57,149 bases of DNA from Listeria floridensis FSL S10-1187 (GTDB taxonomy: Bacteria > Bacillota > Bacilli > Lactobacillales > Listeriaceae). The notes beneath the pieces are model-generated. The model did not search any database, was not told where the DNA came from, and saw only the letters and a program-made list of their open reading frames with translations. Positions within the stretch are counted from its first letter, which is position 1; every line of letters starts with the position of its first letter. Both the position numbers and the translations under genes were made by a program. This document shows, in pieces, positions 50,346 to 57,149 of this stretch. The DNA is taken from positions 1-57,149 of the forward strand of contig NZ_AODF01000045.1 of the NCBI RefSeq assembly GCF_000525875.1. Direction: 5' to 3'.

Positions 50346-50476
50346 CATTCTGTGAGCGTTTTATTTTGGAAGGTAAAGAAAAAACAGAATTATTCTTACG
50401 GTATACGTAGTTGCTGTAAGATCGCAAGACGCTTTTTGCTAGAAGCATCTAAAACAGAGAGACGGAGGGAAAGACA

Positions 50477-53400
50477 GTGGAAAAAGTGACAATTGGCTTT
50501 GATATCGGAGTTTCGTCAGTAGGTTGGTCGGTCGTTGGGATGGAGAGCCGCAAGATCTTAGACTCAGGGGTGAGGCTATTTTCGGCTGCATCAGCGGATA
50601 AAAATAAAGACCGGCGAGAGGCACGTCAAAGTAGAAGGCTAACGCGGCGCAGGAAGACTCGCTTGAAAGATTTAGATCGATTGTTTTTGAAAAACGGGTT
50701 GGAGTTTGAATTCTATAAATTTAATAATCCTTATGAACTCCGTGTAAAAGGCTTGGCTGAAAAATTGGCAAAAGATGAACTTACAGCCGCGCTTAGACAT
50801 TTAGTAAAGCGGAGAGGAGTAAGCTACGGGCTTGAAGATGTGGAAGCAGAGGAAGAAAACTCAGGTTCAGATTACATGAATTCGATTGAGCGAAATCGAA
50901 TTTTACTAAAAGGAAAAATGCCGTGTGAAATCCAATTGGAGCGATTGCAGAGATTTGGAAAGGTTCGCGGACAAGTTGAAGATGAGGCAAAGGAAATCTA
51001 TCTGAATGTATTTCCGACTAGTGACTATGTGCGGGAAGCAAAGCAAATTTTGGAGACACAGCAAAAATTCCATCCAGAACTGACGGAAGGATTTTTGGAC
51101 GAATACATCAAGATTTTAACACGAAAACGTGATTATTTTGTTGGACCTGGAAATGAAAATAGCCGAACAGATTATGGGATTTATCGTACGGATAGAAACA
51201 CACTCGATAACCTATTTGAGATGCTGATTGGGAAGGATAAAATCTATCCGGAGGAAATTCGGGCAGCGGGTAACTCCTATACGGCGCAGTTATTTAATTT
51301 GCTAAACGATCTTAATAACTTGAAACTTGGCAGTACAGAAGACGGGAAGCTGACTTTTGAGCATAAACAAACCATTGTAGAGCAGGTAACGCGTTCTGTT
51401 GGAAATATCACGATGCTGAAATTAATTGCGAAAGTGACGGGAACAAAACCTGAAGAAATTCGCGGATTTAGAATTGATCGCAAGAATAAACCGGAAATTC
51501 ACTCGTTCGCTTCATTTCGAAAGGCGAGAAAGAAACTGCTTGAAAGCGATGTTGATATACTCGATTGGCCGACAAATTTGTTAGATGAACTTGCCCCGAT
51601 CTTGACGCTTAATACTGAGAATGGTGAAATCCGCAAGCGGATTTCACTCGATTTAGCCCCGCGGTTCTCACTTTTGACAGAAGATGTTATTGATTTGATA
51701 GTGCAACACAAAAATGCTTTTGCGGTTGCTGGAAACAATAAATGGCACCGTTTTTCACTGCGAACTATGCAGGAGCTTCTTCCAGAGATGCTTGAAACAT
51801 CGAAGGAGCAAATGCAAATTTTGACGGAGCGCGGGATGCTTTCGCGAAATCAAGCAGATTATGAAGGAATGGAAAAGTTGAATCCAAAGCAAATTAGCGA
51901 TGAAATTTATAATCCGGTTGTTGGCAAGTCGATTCGTGAGACGGTTAAATTGTTCAATGCGCTGCGAGATATCTATCAGGACATTGGATATATCGCAATT
52001 GAAATGCCGCGCGATGATAATGAAGAAAAAGCTGTGAGGGATGCGAAGAAGTTCCAGAAAGAAAATGAGGAGGAAAAGGAAAAAGCGCTGACAGAATTTC
52101 AAGGGAAAACGGGGCTGAGCAGCGAAAAAAATGGAAAATGCTCTTAAAAAAAACAAAAGGGCTTCAGACAAAGGTTCGGTTGTGGTACCAGCAAGAAGGA
52201 AAATGCCTTTATTCGGGACAGATCATACCGCCGGGAGAGCTGCTCGCAAATTCGAACGCCTTTGAAATCGATCATATTATTCCGCAGTCCGTGTCTTTTG
52301 ATGACAGCTTGAATAATAAGGTGCTGTGTACGTCAAAAATGAATCAAAATAAAGGACAACAGACGCCTTATGAATTCTTGCAAAAGGGCGGGGGACAAGA
52401 ATTTGACCTCTTTAAAAAGCTAGTTTCAGGAAATAAACGAATGAGCAAAAAAGAAAAAAAGAAAACTTGCTGTTTGATGAGGATTTGAACAGTATTGAAA
52501 CAAGGAAACGCTTTGTGGCGCGGAATTTGGTCGATACGCGCTATGCTTCGCGAGTCGTATTAAATGAGCTGCAACGCTTTACGCGGGCTAAAAAAATGGA
52601 TACTAAGGTCGCGGTGATCCGCGGGAAGTTTACGGCGAATTTACGTAAACATTGGAATGTGAGTAAATCGCGCGACACACACCATCACCATGCGATTGAT
52701 GCTTCGATTATTGCCGTTTCTCCGCTTCTAAGACTGTTCGAGAAGAAGCAATTGCTCGTTCCGGAAAACGTTTCGGAAGGGAACATTAATGTAGAGGTTA
52801 GTGAAAAAATGGCGGAGGATACTTTTGAAAAGCTGGCTTATGAGCTGCCGTCAGGTGATTTTAAGGAACAATTAATTGTGAGTGCTAAAAAACTGAAATT
52901 TTCACATCAAGTGGATAAGAAAATGAATCGAAGGGTGAGTAAAGACACTATTCGTTCGGTTCGAATTGCTCAGTTGAAAAAAGATAAACAGGAAGTTGAA
53001 TATTTGATCAAAAAGGTTGAGGATATTTATGATCCGGGCAGCTATGCTATCTTCAAAAAAATTTATCAAACAGATAAAACTAAGTTTTTGATGCAACGAT
53101 TAGACCCCAAAACATTTGCTAAATTAGAAGAAATTATGAGGAGCTATCCAGAAACTAGAGAAGTTCTGCTTGAAAATGGCAAGGTTGATGAAGTTCAGGT
53201 CAGTCCGTTTGCGCTTTATGCAGAAGATAATGGAGGTTATGTTCGAAAATATTCAAAAAAAGGCAATGGACCTGTTATTCGACAAGTAAAATACTATGAT
53301 GAAAAGTTAGGTAAAAATATTGATGTTACCCCTAAAACGGCAAAGAATAAAAAAGTAGTGTTGCTGTCACTTAGTTCATGGAGAGCAGACATTTACTATA

Positions 53401-53858
53401 ATGTGCAAACAAGTGAATATGAGATTATGGGAATTAAAAACAATGATTTGAAATTTAAAGACGGAGGCTATGGGATTTCTGCAGACGACTATTCGAAAGT
53501 GAAGGCTGCGGAAGGTATTTCCGAGGATGCTGAATTTTGTTTTTCTCTTTATCGTAATGACCGCGTTAAAGTGATCAACCCAGCAGATAATGAATCAATT
53601 GAGCTGCTTTTTGGATCAGCTTCGTCGACAATTCGCGGCTATGCAGAGCTGAAACCTATTGATCGAGCTGTCTTTTTAAGTAAAGAAGAAATACCGATCT
53701 ACGGAAACATGTCGGTAAGCGGACGTTGTATTAAACGTTTTGTTAAACCAGGAAATTTACTTTATAAAGTGAATACTGATATTTTGGGAAATCCGTTCTA
53801 TGTCAGAAAAGAGGGAAAAATACCTGATAATATACTTGACAGGGAATTGAAGGTCTGA
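50477..53858 (+). CDS. cas9: CRISPR-associated endonuclease Cas9, compact type II-A (St1-like), two apparent frameshifts
   Basis: RNA-guided double-strand DNA nuclease. Corrected length about 1127 aa, close to S. thermophilus CRISPR1 Cas9 (1121 aa), with many shared segments. RuvC-I GFDIGVSSVGW (catalytic Asp9), Arg-rich bridge helix RRLTRRRKTRLKDL, REC lobe, RuvC-II IAIEMPRD, HNH with FEIDHIIPQS and DSLNNK, RuvC-III DTHHHHAIDAS, then WED/PAM-interacting region (SLSSWRADIYY, ELKPIDR, KVNTDILGN). Frame breaks at the A7 run 52125-52131 and the A7 run 52453-52459; adding one A to each restores RLWYQQ and KEKKENLLFDED in register. All catalytic residues are present. GTG 50477 follows GGAGGGAAAGACA. 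Confidence 0.93.
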
Positions 53859-53864
53859 TAAAGT
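53836..53864 (+). promoter_or_regulatory. Promoter of the tracrRNA
   Basis: Consensus -35 TTGACA (53836) lies inside the cas9 3' end; TAAAGT (53859) follows with a 17-nt spacer. It points at the anti-repeat downstream. Confidence 0.65.
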
Positions 53865-53869
53865 AGGTA

Positions 53870-53972
53870 GTACAAGAGGACGCTCTTGTACTGCTACTAA
53901 ATCTTTAAGAATCTACAAAAATAAGGCTTTATGCCGAATTTCCCATTCCTCGTGAATGGGTTTTTCTTTTGT
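53870..53972 (+). ncRNA. tracrRNA of the type II-A system
   Basis: Order: a 5' hairpin GTACAAGAG / CTCTTGTAC (53870-53891); an anti-repeat from 53890 whose 21 bases ACTGCTACTAAATCTTTAAGA are the exact complement of the CRISPR repeat interior; a three-base bulge and TACAAAAA complementing the repeat 5' end; the nexus ATAAGGCTTTATGCCGAA, nearly identical to the St1 tracrRNA nexus; and a terminator stem CCCATTC / GAATGGG with a T-rich tail. It pairs with pre-crRNA for RNase III processing and loads Cas9. Exact 5' end is inferred from the promoter. Confidence 0.9.
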
Positions 53973-53989
53973 TTAGGAGGATAATTAAA

Positions 53990-54895
53990 ATGACGTGGCG
54001 AACTGTACATATAAAAGAAAGCGAATATATTCGATTGAAATTAGATAATCTTGAGATCAGTAAGCAAGGGAATATTTTTTACATCCCATTGTCTGATATT
54101 TCTGTGATTATTTTGGAAGGAAATCATACAACGATAACAACGAAGTTATTGTCACGTTTGAGCAAATACAATATTTTAGTAGTGATTTGCGACGATCGAT
54201 ATATGCCAACGGGAATGTATTATAGTTACGGCAACTTTCATCGCACTGCGAAACGAGCGCAGCAGCAGGCGGCTTGGGAGAAAAGACTTAAAGCTGATAT
54301 TTGGAAACAAGTTGTTAAGCAAAAAATAAGAAATCAAATTGATTTTATGTCTTCTATAATAAAAGATAGTGAACGAATTCATATTATGGAAGAAATGTAC
54401 AGGCAAGTGAGAGCTGGCGATGAAACGAATCGTGAAGGGCACGCTGCTAAATTATATTTTAATGCGTTATACGGTTTAGATTTTACGAGAGAAAAGACCT
54501 GCATCGAAAATATTGCCATGAATTTTGGCTATTCGATTATTCGTTCTGCAATGGCAAGGATGGCTGCCGGGCAAGGGTTGCTTTTAATGCTCGGTGTCTT
54601 TCATCGTAATGAATATAATGCGTTTAATTTGGTGGATGACTTAATGGAGCCTTTCCGTCCGTTGATGGATCATTGGATTCACCGAGTGGTTTTGGGAAAG
54701 GAAGAGTATCTAAGCTATGAATCAAGGCTTGAAATCATTGATTTCATGAATCAACCTATGGAGTATAAAGGCAAACGAAGTACAGTAGATCAAGTGATGC
54801 AAAAATATGTAAAGAGTTTTGTTACTGCAATGGAAGAAGGAAAGGTAGAATTGCTTCACCCAGTATCTATCAACGATTTAGTAAGGGAGAATTGA
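53990..54895 (+). CDS. cas1: CRISPR integrase Cas1
   Basis: Spacer-acquisition integrase, 301 aa. Metal-binding residues are visible as Glu in NREGHAAKLYF, His in GVFHRNEYNAFN and Glu in LMEPFRP. Start ATG 53990 follows AGGAGGATAATTAAA. It immediately follows the tracrRNA terminator and ends 3 nt before cas2. Closest in memory to the type II-A Cas1 of streptococcal CRISPR1. Confidence 0.95.
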   Translation: MTWRTVHIKESEYIRLKLDNLEISKQGNIFYIPLSDISVIILEGNHTTITTKLLSRLSKYNILVVICDDRYMPTGMYYSYGNFHRTAKRAQQQAAWEKRLKADIWKQVVKQKIRNQIDFMSSIIKDSERIHIMEEMYRQVRAGDETNREGHAAKLYFNALYGLDFTREKTCIENIAMNFGYSIIRSAMARMAAGQGLLLMLGVFHRNEYNAFNLVDDLMEPFRPLMDHWIHRVVLGKEEYLSYESRLEIIDFMNQPMEYKGKRSTVDQVMQKYVKSFVTAMEEGKVELLHPVSINDLVREN

Positions 54896-54898
54896 AAA

Positions 54899-55222
54899 GT
54901 GAGGTATCAGCAAATGAGAATATTGTGTATGTTTGATTTGCCAATGGAAACTGCACGAGAAAAGAAATACTATCGAGTTTTTCGAAAAGAGTTGTTAGCA
55001 AACGGGTTTGTTATGTTACAGTATTCAATTTATTACAGGGCTGTGCAGAATCGGTCTGCTGGAAAGAAATTTGAACGTATTCTTAAAATGATTACTCCTC
55101 CATCTGGCGAAGTGCGTTTGCTTTATGTAAGTGAAAAGCAGTTTGAAGAGATGCAGCTACTCATAGGAAAGCGAAGTCAGCAGGAAGAAAAAGTAGGAGC
55201 CAATAGACTGGTGGTGATATAG
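54899..55222 (+). CDS. cas2: CRISPR-associated protein Cas2
   Basis: 107-aa structural partner of Cas1 in the integration complex. Ferredoxin-like fold with RILCMFDLPMET (conserved Asp) at the N terminus and FVMLQYSIYYRAV in the middle. GTG 54899 is 10 nt after AAGGGAG; ATG 54914 (MRILCMFDLP) is an equally possible start. The stop is one base before the csn2 frame. Confidence 0.94.
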   Translation: MRYQQMRILCMFDLPMETAREKKYYRVFRKELLANGFVMLQYSIYYRAVQNRSAGKKFERILKMITPPSGEVRLLYVSEKQFEEMQLLIGKRSQQEEKVGANRLVVI

Positions 55223-55223
55223 T

Positions 55224-56282
55224 TTGGAGATGAAAATTGAATATGACGACGGAAGCTATATAAATTTCATGGCTTATCATAAAAATTTTTTCATGGGTGG
55301 TTGCAATGAGAAAAAATGGAAACTGTGTAGAAGTTTTGAACGCCTGAAAAGTGGAAAGCAACTTTCTATAGTAGAGGAAAATGTATATGGTGATGATGGA
55401 TTGAGCTTTTTTATGGGTGAGAAAAGAATAACGGCAAAGGATGTTGATATACATATAGTAAACAGCCGGGAAAGTATTTTTTCAGCGTTGGAGTATAAAA
55501 AAGGAAGTTTAATGTATGCGCAAATGGAATCCTTCAAAATGTCTTTTGATGTAAATCGCATGCTTGATCAATTGAATAATGAACTTTTGAAAATTGAAAG
55601 TGAAGTACAGGGCAGCTTTGCAGGGCTTTCCGATAACATCACACCTATCTTTTTACCTATAACTTTTGAAGGCCTACTAAAGAATCAACTTTTATTTTCG
55701 TATCTTGAAAAGGGAAAGATTTTTCCGCTTGAAATGATGGATGTTGGAGAGCTGCTTGATGAGTTTTGTCAGCTTTTACGTTTAGAAATTGAACGTTCTG
55801 CTAGGGAAAATTGGCTAGTTTTGCGAAACGCAGAAAGCTTCATTTATGGAAAGCATTTGCAGCGGTTTATGGATGAGTTAGAGAAAATCAGTTTTGAAAC
55901 AAAGCTTTTGAAAATTTTCGTTATCAGTGATTCATATGTTGATTTCACCTATACGCAAGAGGATATTGAAAAAACGATTATTTTAGGTGATCAAGATGAG
56001 CAATTGCCTCCGTTTGATGTGTTTCGTAAATCGATTTGCAATCACTATCCTTCGGAATTCATATGGTCGGATAATCAATTGGTGTCGAGTGCATTTCGCG
56101 TTTTTCATTATCTTGGTAATGAACGGCTTTACCCGTACATAAATGAAAAAGATATGGTATTATTAAAGGTAGTGACAGGTTTACTCGGAATGCCAACACT
56201 AGAATGTTTGGTGATGGAAGACGGTCTTAATGATCTGGAACGCGCTTTTTTGAGAGATAAATTACAAAAAATTTTTGATTGA
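55224..56282 (+). CDS. csn2: Type II-A adaptation protein Csn2, long form
   Basis: About 352 aa, much longer than the common 220-aa Csn2, and similar in length and position to the long Csn2 of S. thermophilus CRISPR1. Csn2 rings bind DNA ends during spacer acquisition. Only weak family motifs are visible; the call relies mainly on locus order (cas9-cas1-cas2-csn2-array), an N-terminal beta-rich region and a helical middle (FDVNRMLDQLNNELLKIE). Start is TTG 55224 or ATG 55230. The 3' end probably also carries the array leader. Confidence 0.82.
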   Translation: MEMKIEYDDGSYINFMAYHKNFFMGGCNEKKWKLCRSFERLKSGKQLSIVEENVYGDDGLSFFMGEKRITAKDVDIHIVNSRESIFSALEYKKGSLMYAQMESFKMSFDVNRMLDQLNNELLKIESEVQGSFAGLSDNITPIFLPITFEGLLKNQLLFSYLEKGKIFPLEMMDVGELLDEFCQLLRLEIERSARENWLVLRNAESFIYGKHLQRFMDELEKISFETKLLKIFVISDSYVDFTYTQEDIEKTIILGDQDEQLPPFDVFRKSICNHYPSEFIWSDNQLVSSAFRVFHYLGNERLYPYINEKDMVLLKVVTGLLGMPTLECLVMEDGLNDLERAFLRDKLQKIFD

Positions 56283-56298
56283 AGACGTTTAATTTGAG
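56283..56298 (+). promoter_or_regulatory. CRISPR leader end with ATTTGAG anchoring motif
   Basis: Only 16 nt separate the csn2 stop from the first repeat. The last seven, ATTTGAG (56292-56298), equal the leader-anchoring sequence that directs type II-A spacer integration in streptococci. Any array promoter must lie within the csn2 3' end; I could not identify it. Confidence 0.75.
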
Positions 56299-56730
56299 GT
56301 TTTTGTACTCTTAAAGATTTAGTAGCAGTAAAACTATGAAAGTGGACAAAAGTTTGAGTGATACGTTTTTGTACTCTTAAAGATTTAGTAGCAGTAAAAC
56401 CTTCGTTATGACGGAACAACAGACCACATGGTTTTTGTACTCTTAAAGATTTAGTAGCAGTAAAACATTTATTTTCAGTACCCTCAAGAACTCGCTGTTT
56501 TTGTACTCTTAAAGATTTAGTAGCAGTAAAACAGCCCCCCACTCTTGACGTTCTTGTCTAGAGTTTTTGTACTCTTAAAGATTTAGTAGCAGTAAAACGG
56601 GACGATGAACTTCCTGGTGCAACATTAAGTTTTTGTACTCTTAAAGATTTAGTAGCAGTAAAACCTATATGGGTAACGGCAAGCTTAAATATAGGTTTTT
56701 GTACTCTTAAAGATTTAATAACGGATTACT
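56299..56730 (+). CRISPR. Type II-A CRISPR array, six full repeats plus one degenerate, six spacers
   Basis: 36-bp repeats begin at 56299, 56365, 56431, 56497, 56563 and 56629, identical to each other, starting GTTTTTGTACTC and ending AGTAGCAGTAAAAC. All six spacers are 30 nt. The last repeat (56695-56730) keeps its first 23 bases and then diverges, marking the distal end. The repeat closely resembles the S. thermophilus CRISPR1 repeat and complements the tracrRNA. Orientation is leader at the csn2 side, so spacer 1 at 56335 is the newest. No spacer matched elsewhere in the window by eye. Confidence 0.97.
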
Positions 56731-56800
56731 AGTTGACCTTGTCCGAGTGGATAGGGTTATTTTTTATGTCCTTGTTGTATGTTTACTAGATGATTTCATA

Positions 56801-56838
56801 AAATAGTCACATTTATATTCTGCATCGTGTGCTACACT
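56801..56838 (+). promoter_or_regulatory. Candidate promoter of the last gene
   Basis: AAATAGTCACATTT at 56801, with TACACT 32 nt downstream (56833), the same arrangement as before the BspA-like gene at 17322. Confidence 0.3.
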
Positions 56839-56881
56839 TGAAAAGTACAAATAGAATACAACAAAGAGGTGAGTGTGCAGA

Positions 56882-57149
56882 GTGAAAGAGGTGGATTACA
56901 GCGAAGGTGATTTTGATCGTGTGTATGACAGTATCGGGAATTTGATCGGGAAAGGTGTCTGGGGCAAAGGTGCGATTGATGAGCTGAAAAAGGTATCAGA
57001 GAACTTGGATGAAGCGGAGGAAGACATTCGGAACTTGGATCGTGATGGTGCGATTTCATTCAGCCATACAAGTTCAGAGAAAGAACTGCAAGAGCTGTTT
57101 GAGGATTTTGAGGTGCTGCACCAGTTTTCTGAGCGGGTGGATGAACTTG
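56882..57149 (+). CDS. N-terminal part of an unrecognised helical protein, cut by the window end
   Basis: 89 codons without a stop. Reads VKEVDYSEGDFDRVYDS, then GKGVWGKGAIDELKKVSEN, then an acidic helical stretch with heptad-like leucines (ELQELFEDFEVL). No signal peptide. The acidic helical N terminus with a Trp in a Gly-rich turn is reminiscent of LXG or WXG-type secretion substrates, but I cannot assign it. GTG 56882 lies about 10 nt behind AGAGGTGAG. It follows the CRISPR array after about 150 nt. Confidence 0.55.
   Translation, partial: MKEVDYSEGDFDRVYDSIGNLIGKGVWGKGAIDELKKVSENLDEAEEDIRNLDRDGAISFSHTSSEKELQELFEDFEVLHQFSERVDEL

Noticed and set aside
50477..53858. Classifying the locus as type II-C because Cas9 is small
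   Set aside because: A csn2-like gene, St1-type repeat, tracrRNA nexus and ATTTGAG leader motif all indicate II-A.
56129..56542. Minus-strand frame with a repeated FTATKSLRVQK peptide
   Set aside because: The repeats are translations of the CRISPR repeats; repeat plus spacer is 66 nt, so the frame stays open by arithmetic.
56335..56694. Self-targeting or prophage-matching spacers
   Set aside because: No spacer matches the rest of this window by eye, and outside matches cannot be tested here.
56832..57059. Minus-strand Ser/His/Pro-rich frame near the window end
   Set aside because: It is the reverse of the helical plus-strand gene, which has a ribosome binding site and plausible protein composition.
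49641..57149. Direct repeat of the tRNA-Arg 3' end as an att site
   Set aside because: None seen by eye within the window; it could lie beyond the end.

Overview
The window looks like a chromosome segment of a Listeria-type Firmicute (Listeriaceae), probably not L. monocytogenes itself. From about 0.5 to 49.6 kb the gene order matches the conserved Listeria block as I remember it: ftsEX, two coiled-coil cell wall hydrolases, cardiolipin synthase, a MinJ-like protein, phoPR, pstSCABB-phoU, csbA, uvrBA, the DUF4097/PspC envelope-stress cluster, hprK-lgt-ppaX, trxB, galE-galM-pgcA, rapZ-yvcK-whiA, namA and clpP. Protein sequences such as UvrB, ClpP, WhiA and NamA also read as Listeria-like. GC content is moderate, start codons are often TTG or GTG after strong AGGAGG-type ribosome binding sites, and intrinsic terminators are frequent.

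Layout. 0.5-7.7 kb: cell division and envelope (FtsEX, NlpC/P60 and M23 hydrolases, Cls, MinJ). 7.9-15.8 kb: phosphate sensing and uptake, with a clear PhoP box before pstS. 15.8-19.8 kb: a variable insert with two divergently transcribed secreted proteins, a beta-helix protein and a BspA-like repeat protein. 20.0-22.4 kb: a zinc/cadmium efflux pair (CzrA-like repressor and P1B-ATPase). 22.5-28.9 kb: a small membrane protein, an HD phosphohydrolase, CsbA and UvrBA with an SOS box. 29.1-32.3 kb: the DUF4097/PspC cluster. 32.4-45.1 kb: carbon control, lipoprotein maturation, redox, sugar-nucleotide genes and the rapZ-yvcK-whiA group. 45.2-49.4 kb: NamA, an amidohydrolase/transporter pair on the minus strand, and clpP with a CtsR operator.

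From the tRNA-Arg(CCG) gene at 49.57 kb onward the window is accessory. A short secreted-peptide ORF is followed by a complete compact type II-A CRISPR-Cas locus: cas9 of the S. thermophilus CRISPR1 kind (about 1127 aa), a tracrRNA with its own promoter between cas9 and cas1, cas1, cas2, a long csn2 (about 350 aa), and an array of six complete 36-bp repeats plus a degenerate terminal one, with six 30-nt spacers. The array starts 16 nt after csn2 and is directly preceded by ATTTGAG, the type II-A leader-anchoring motif. The window ends inside an unrecognised helical protein.

Data quality: thirteen genes carry fifteen apparent frameshifts, all placeable in A/T homopolymers (one may lie in the adjacent GG). 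They include phoR, pstS, both pstB genes, uvrA, hprK and cas9. The pattern points to homopolymer length errors in the sequence rather than real pseudogenes. I annotate these as single genes spanning the shift and say so in each entry.
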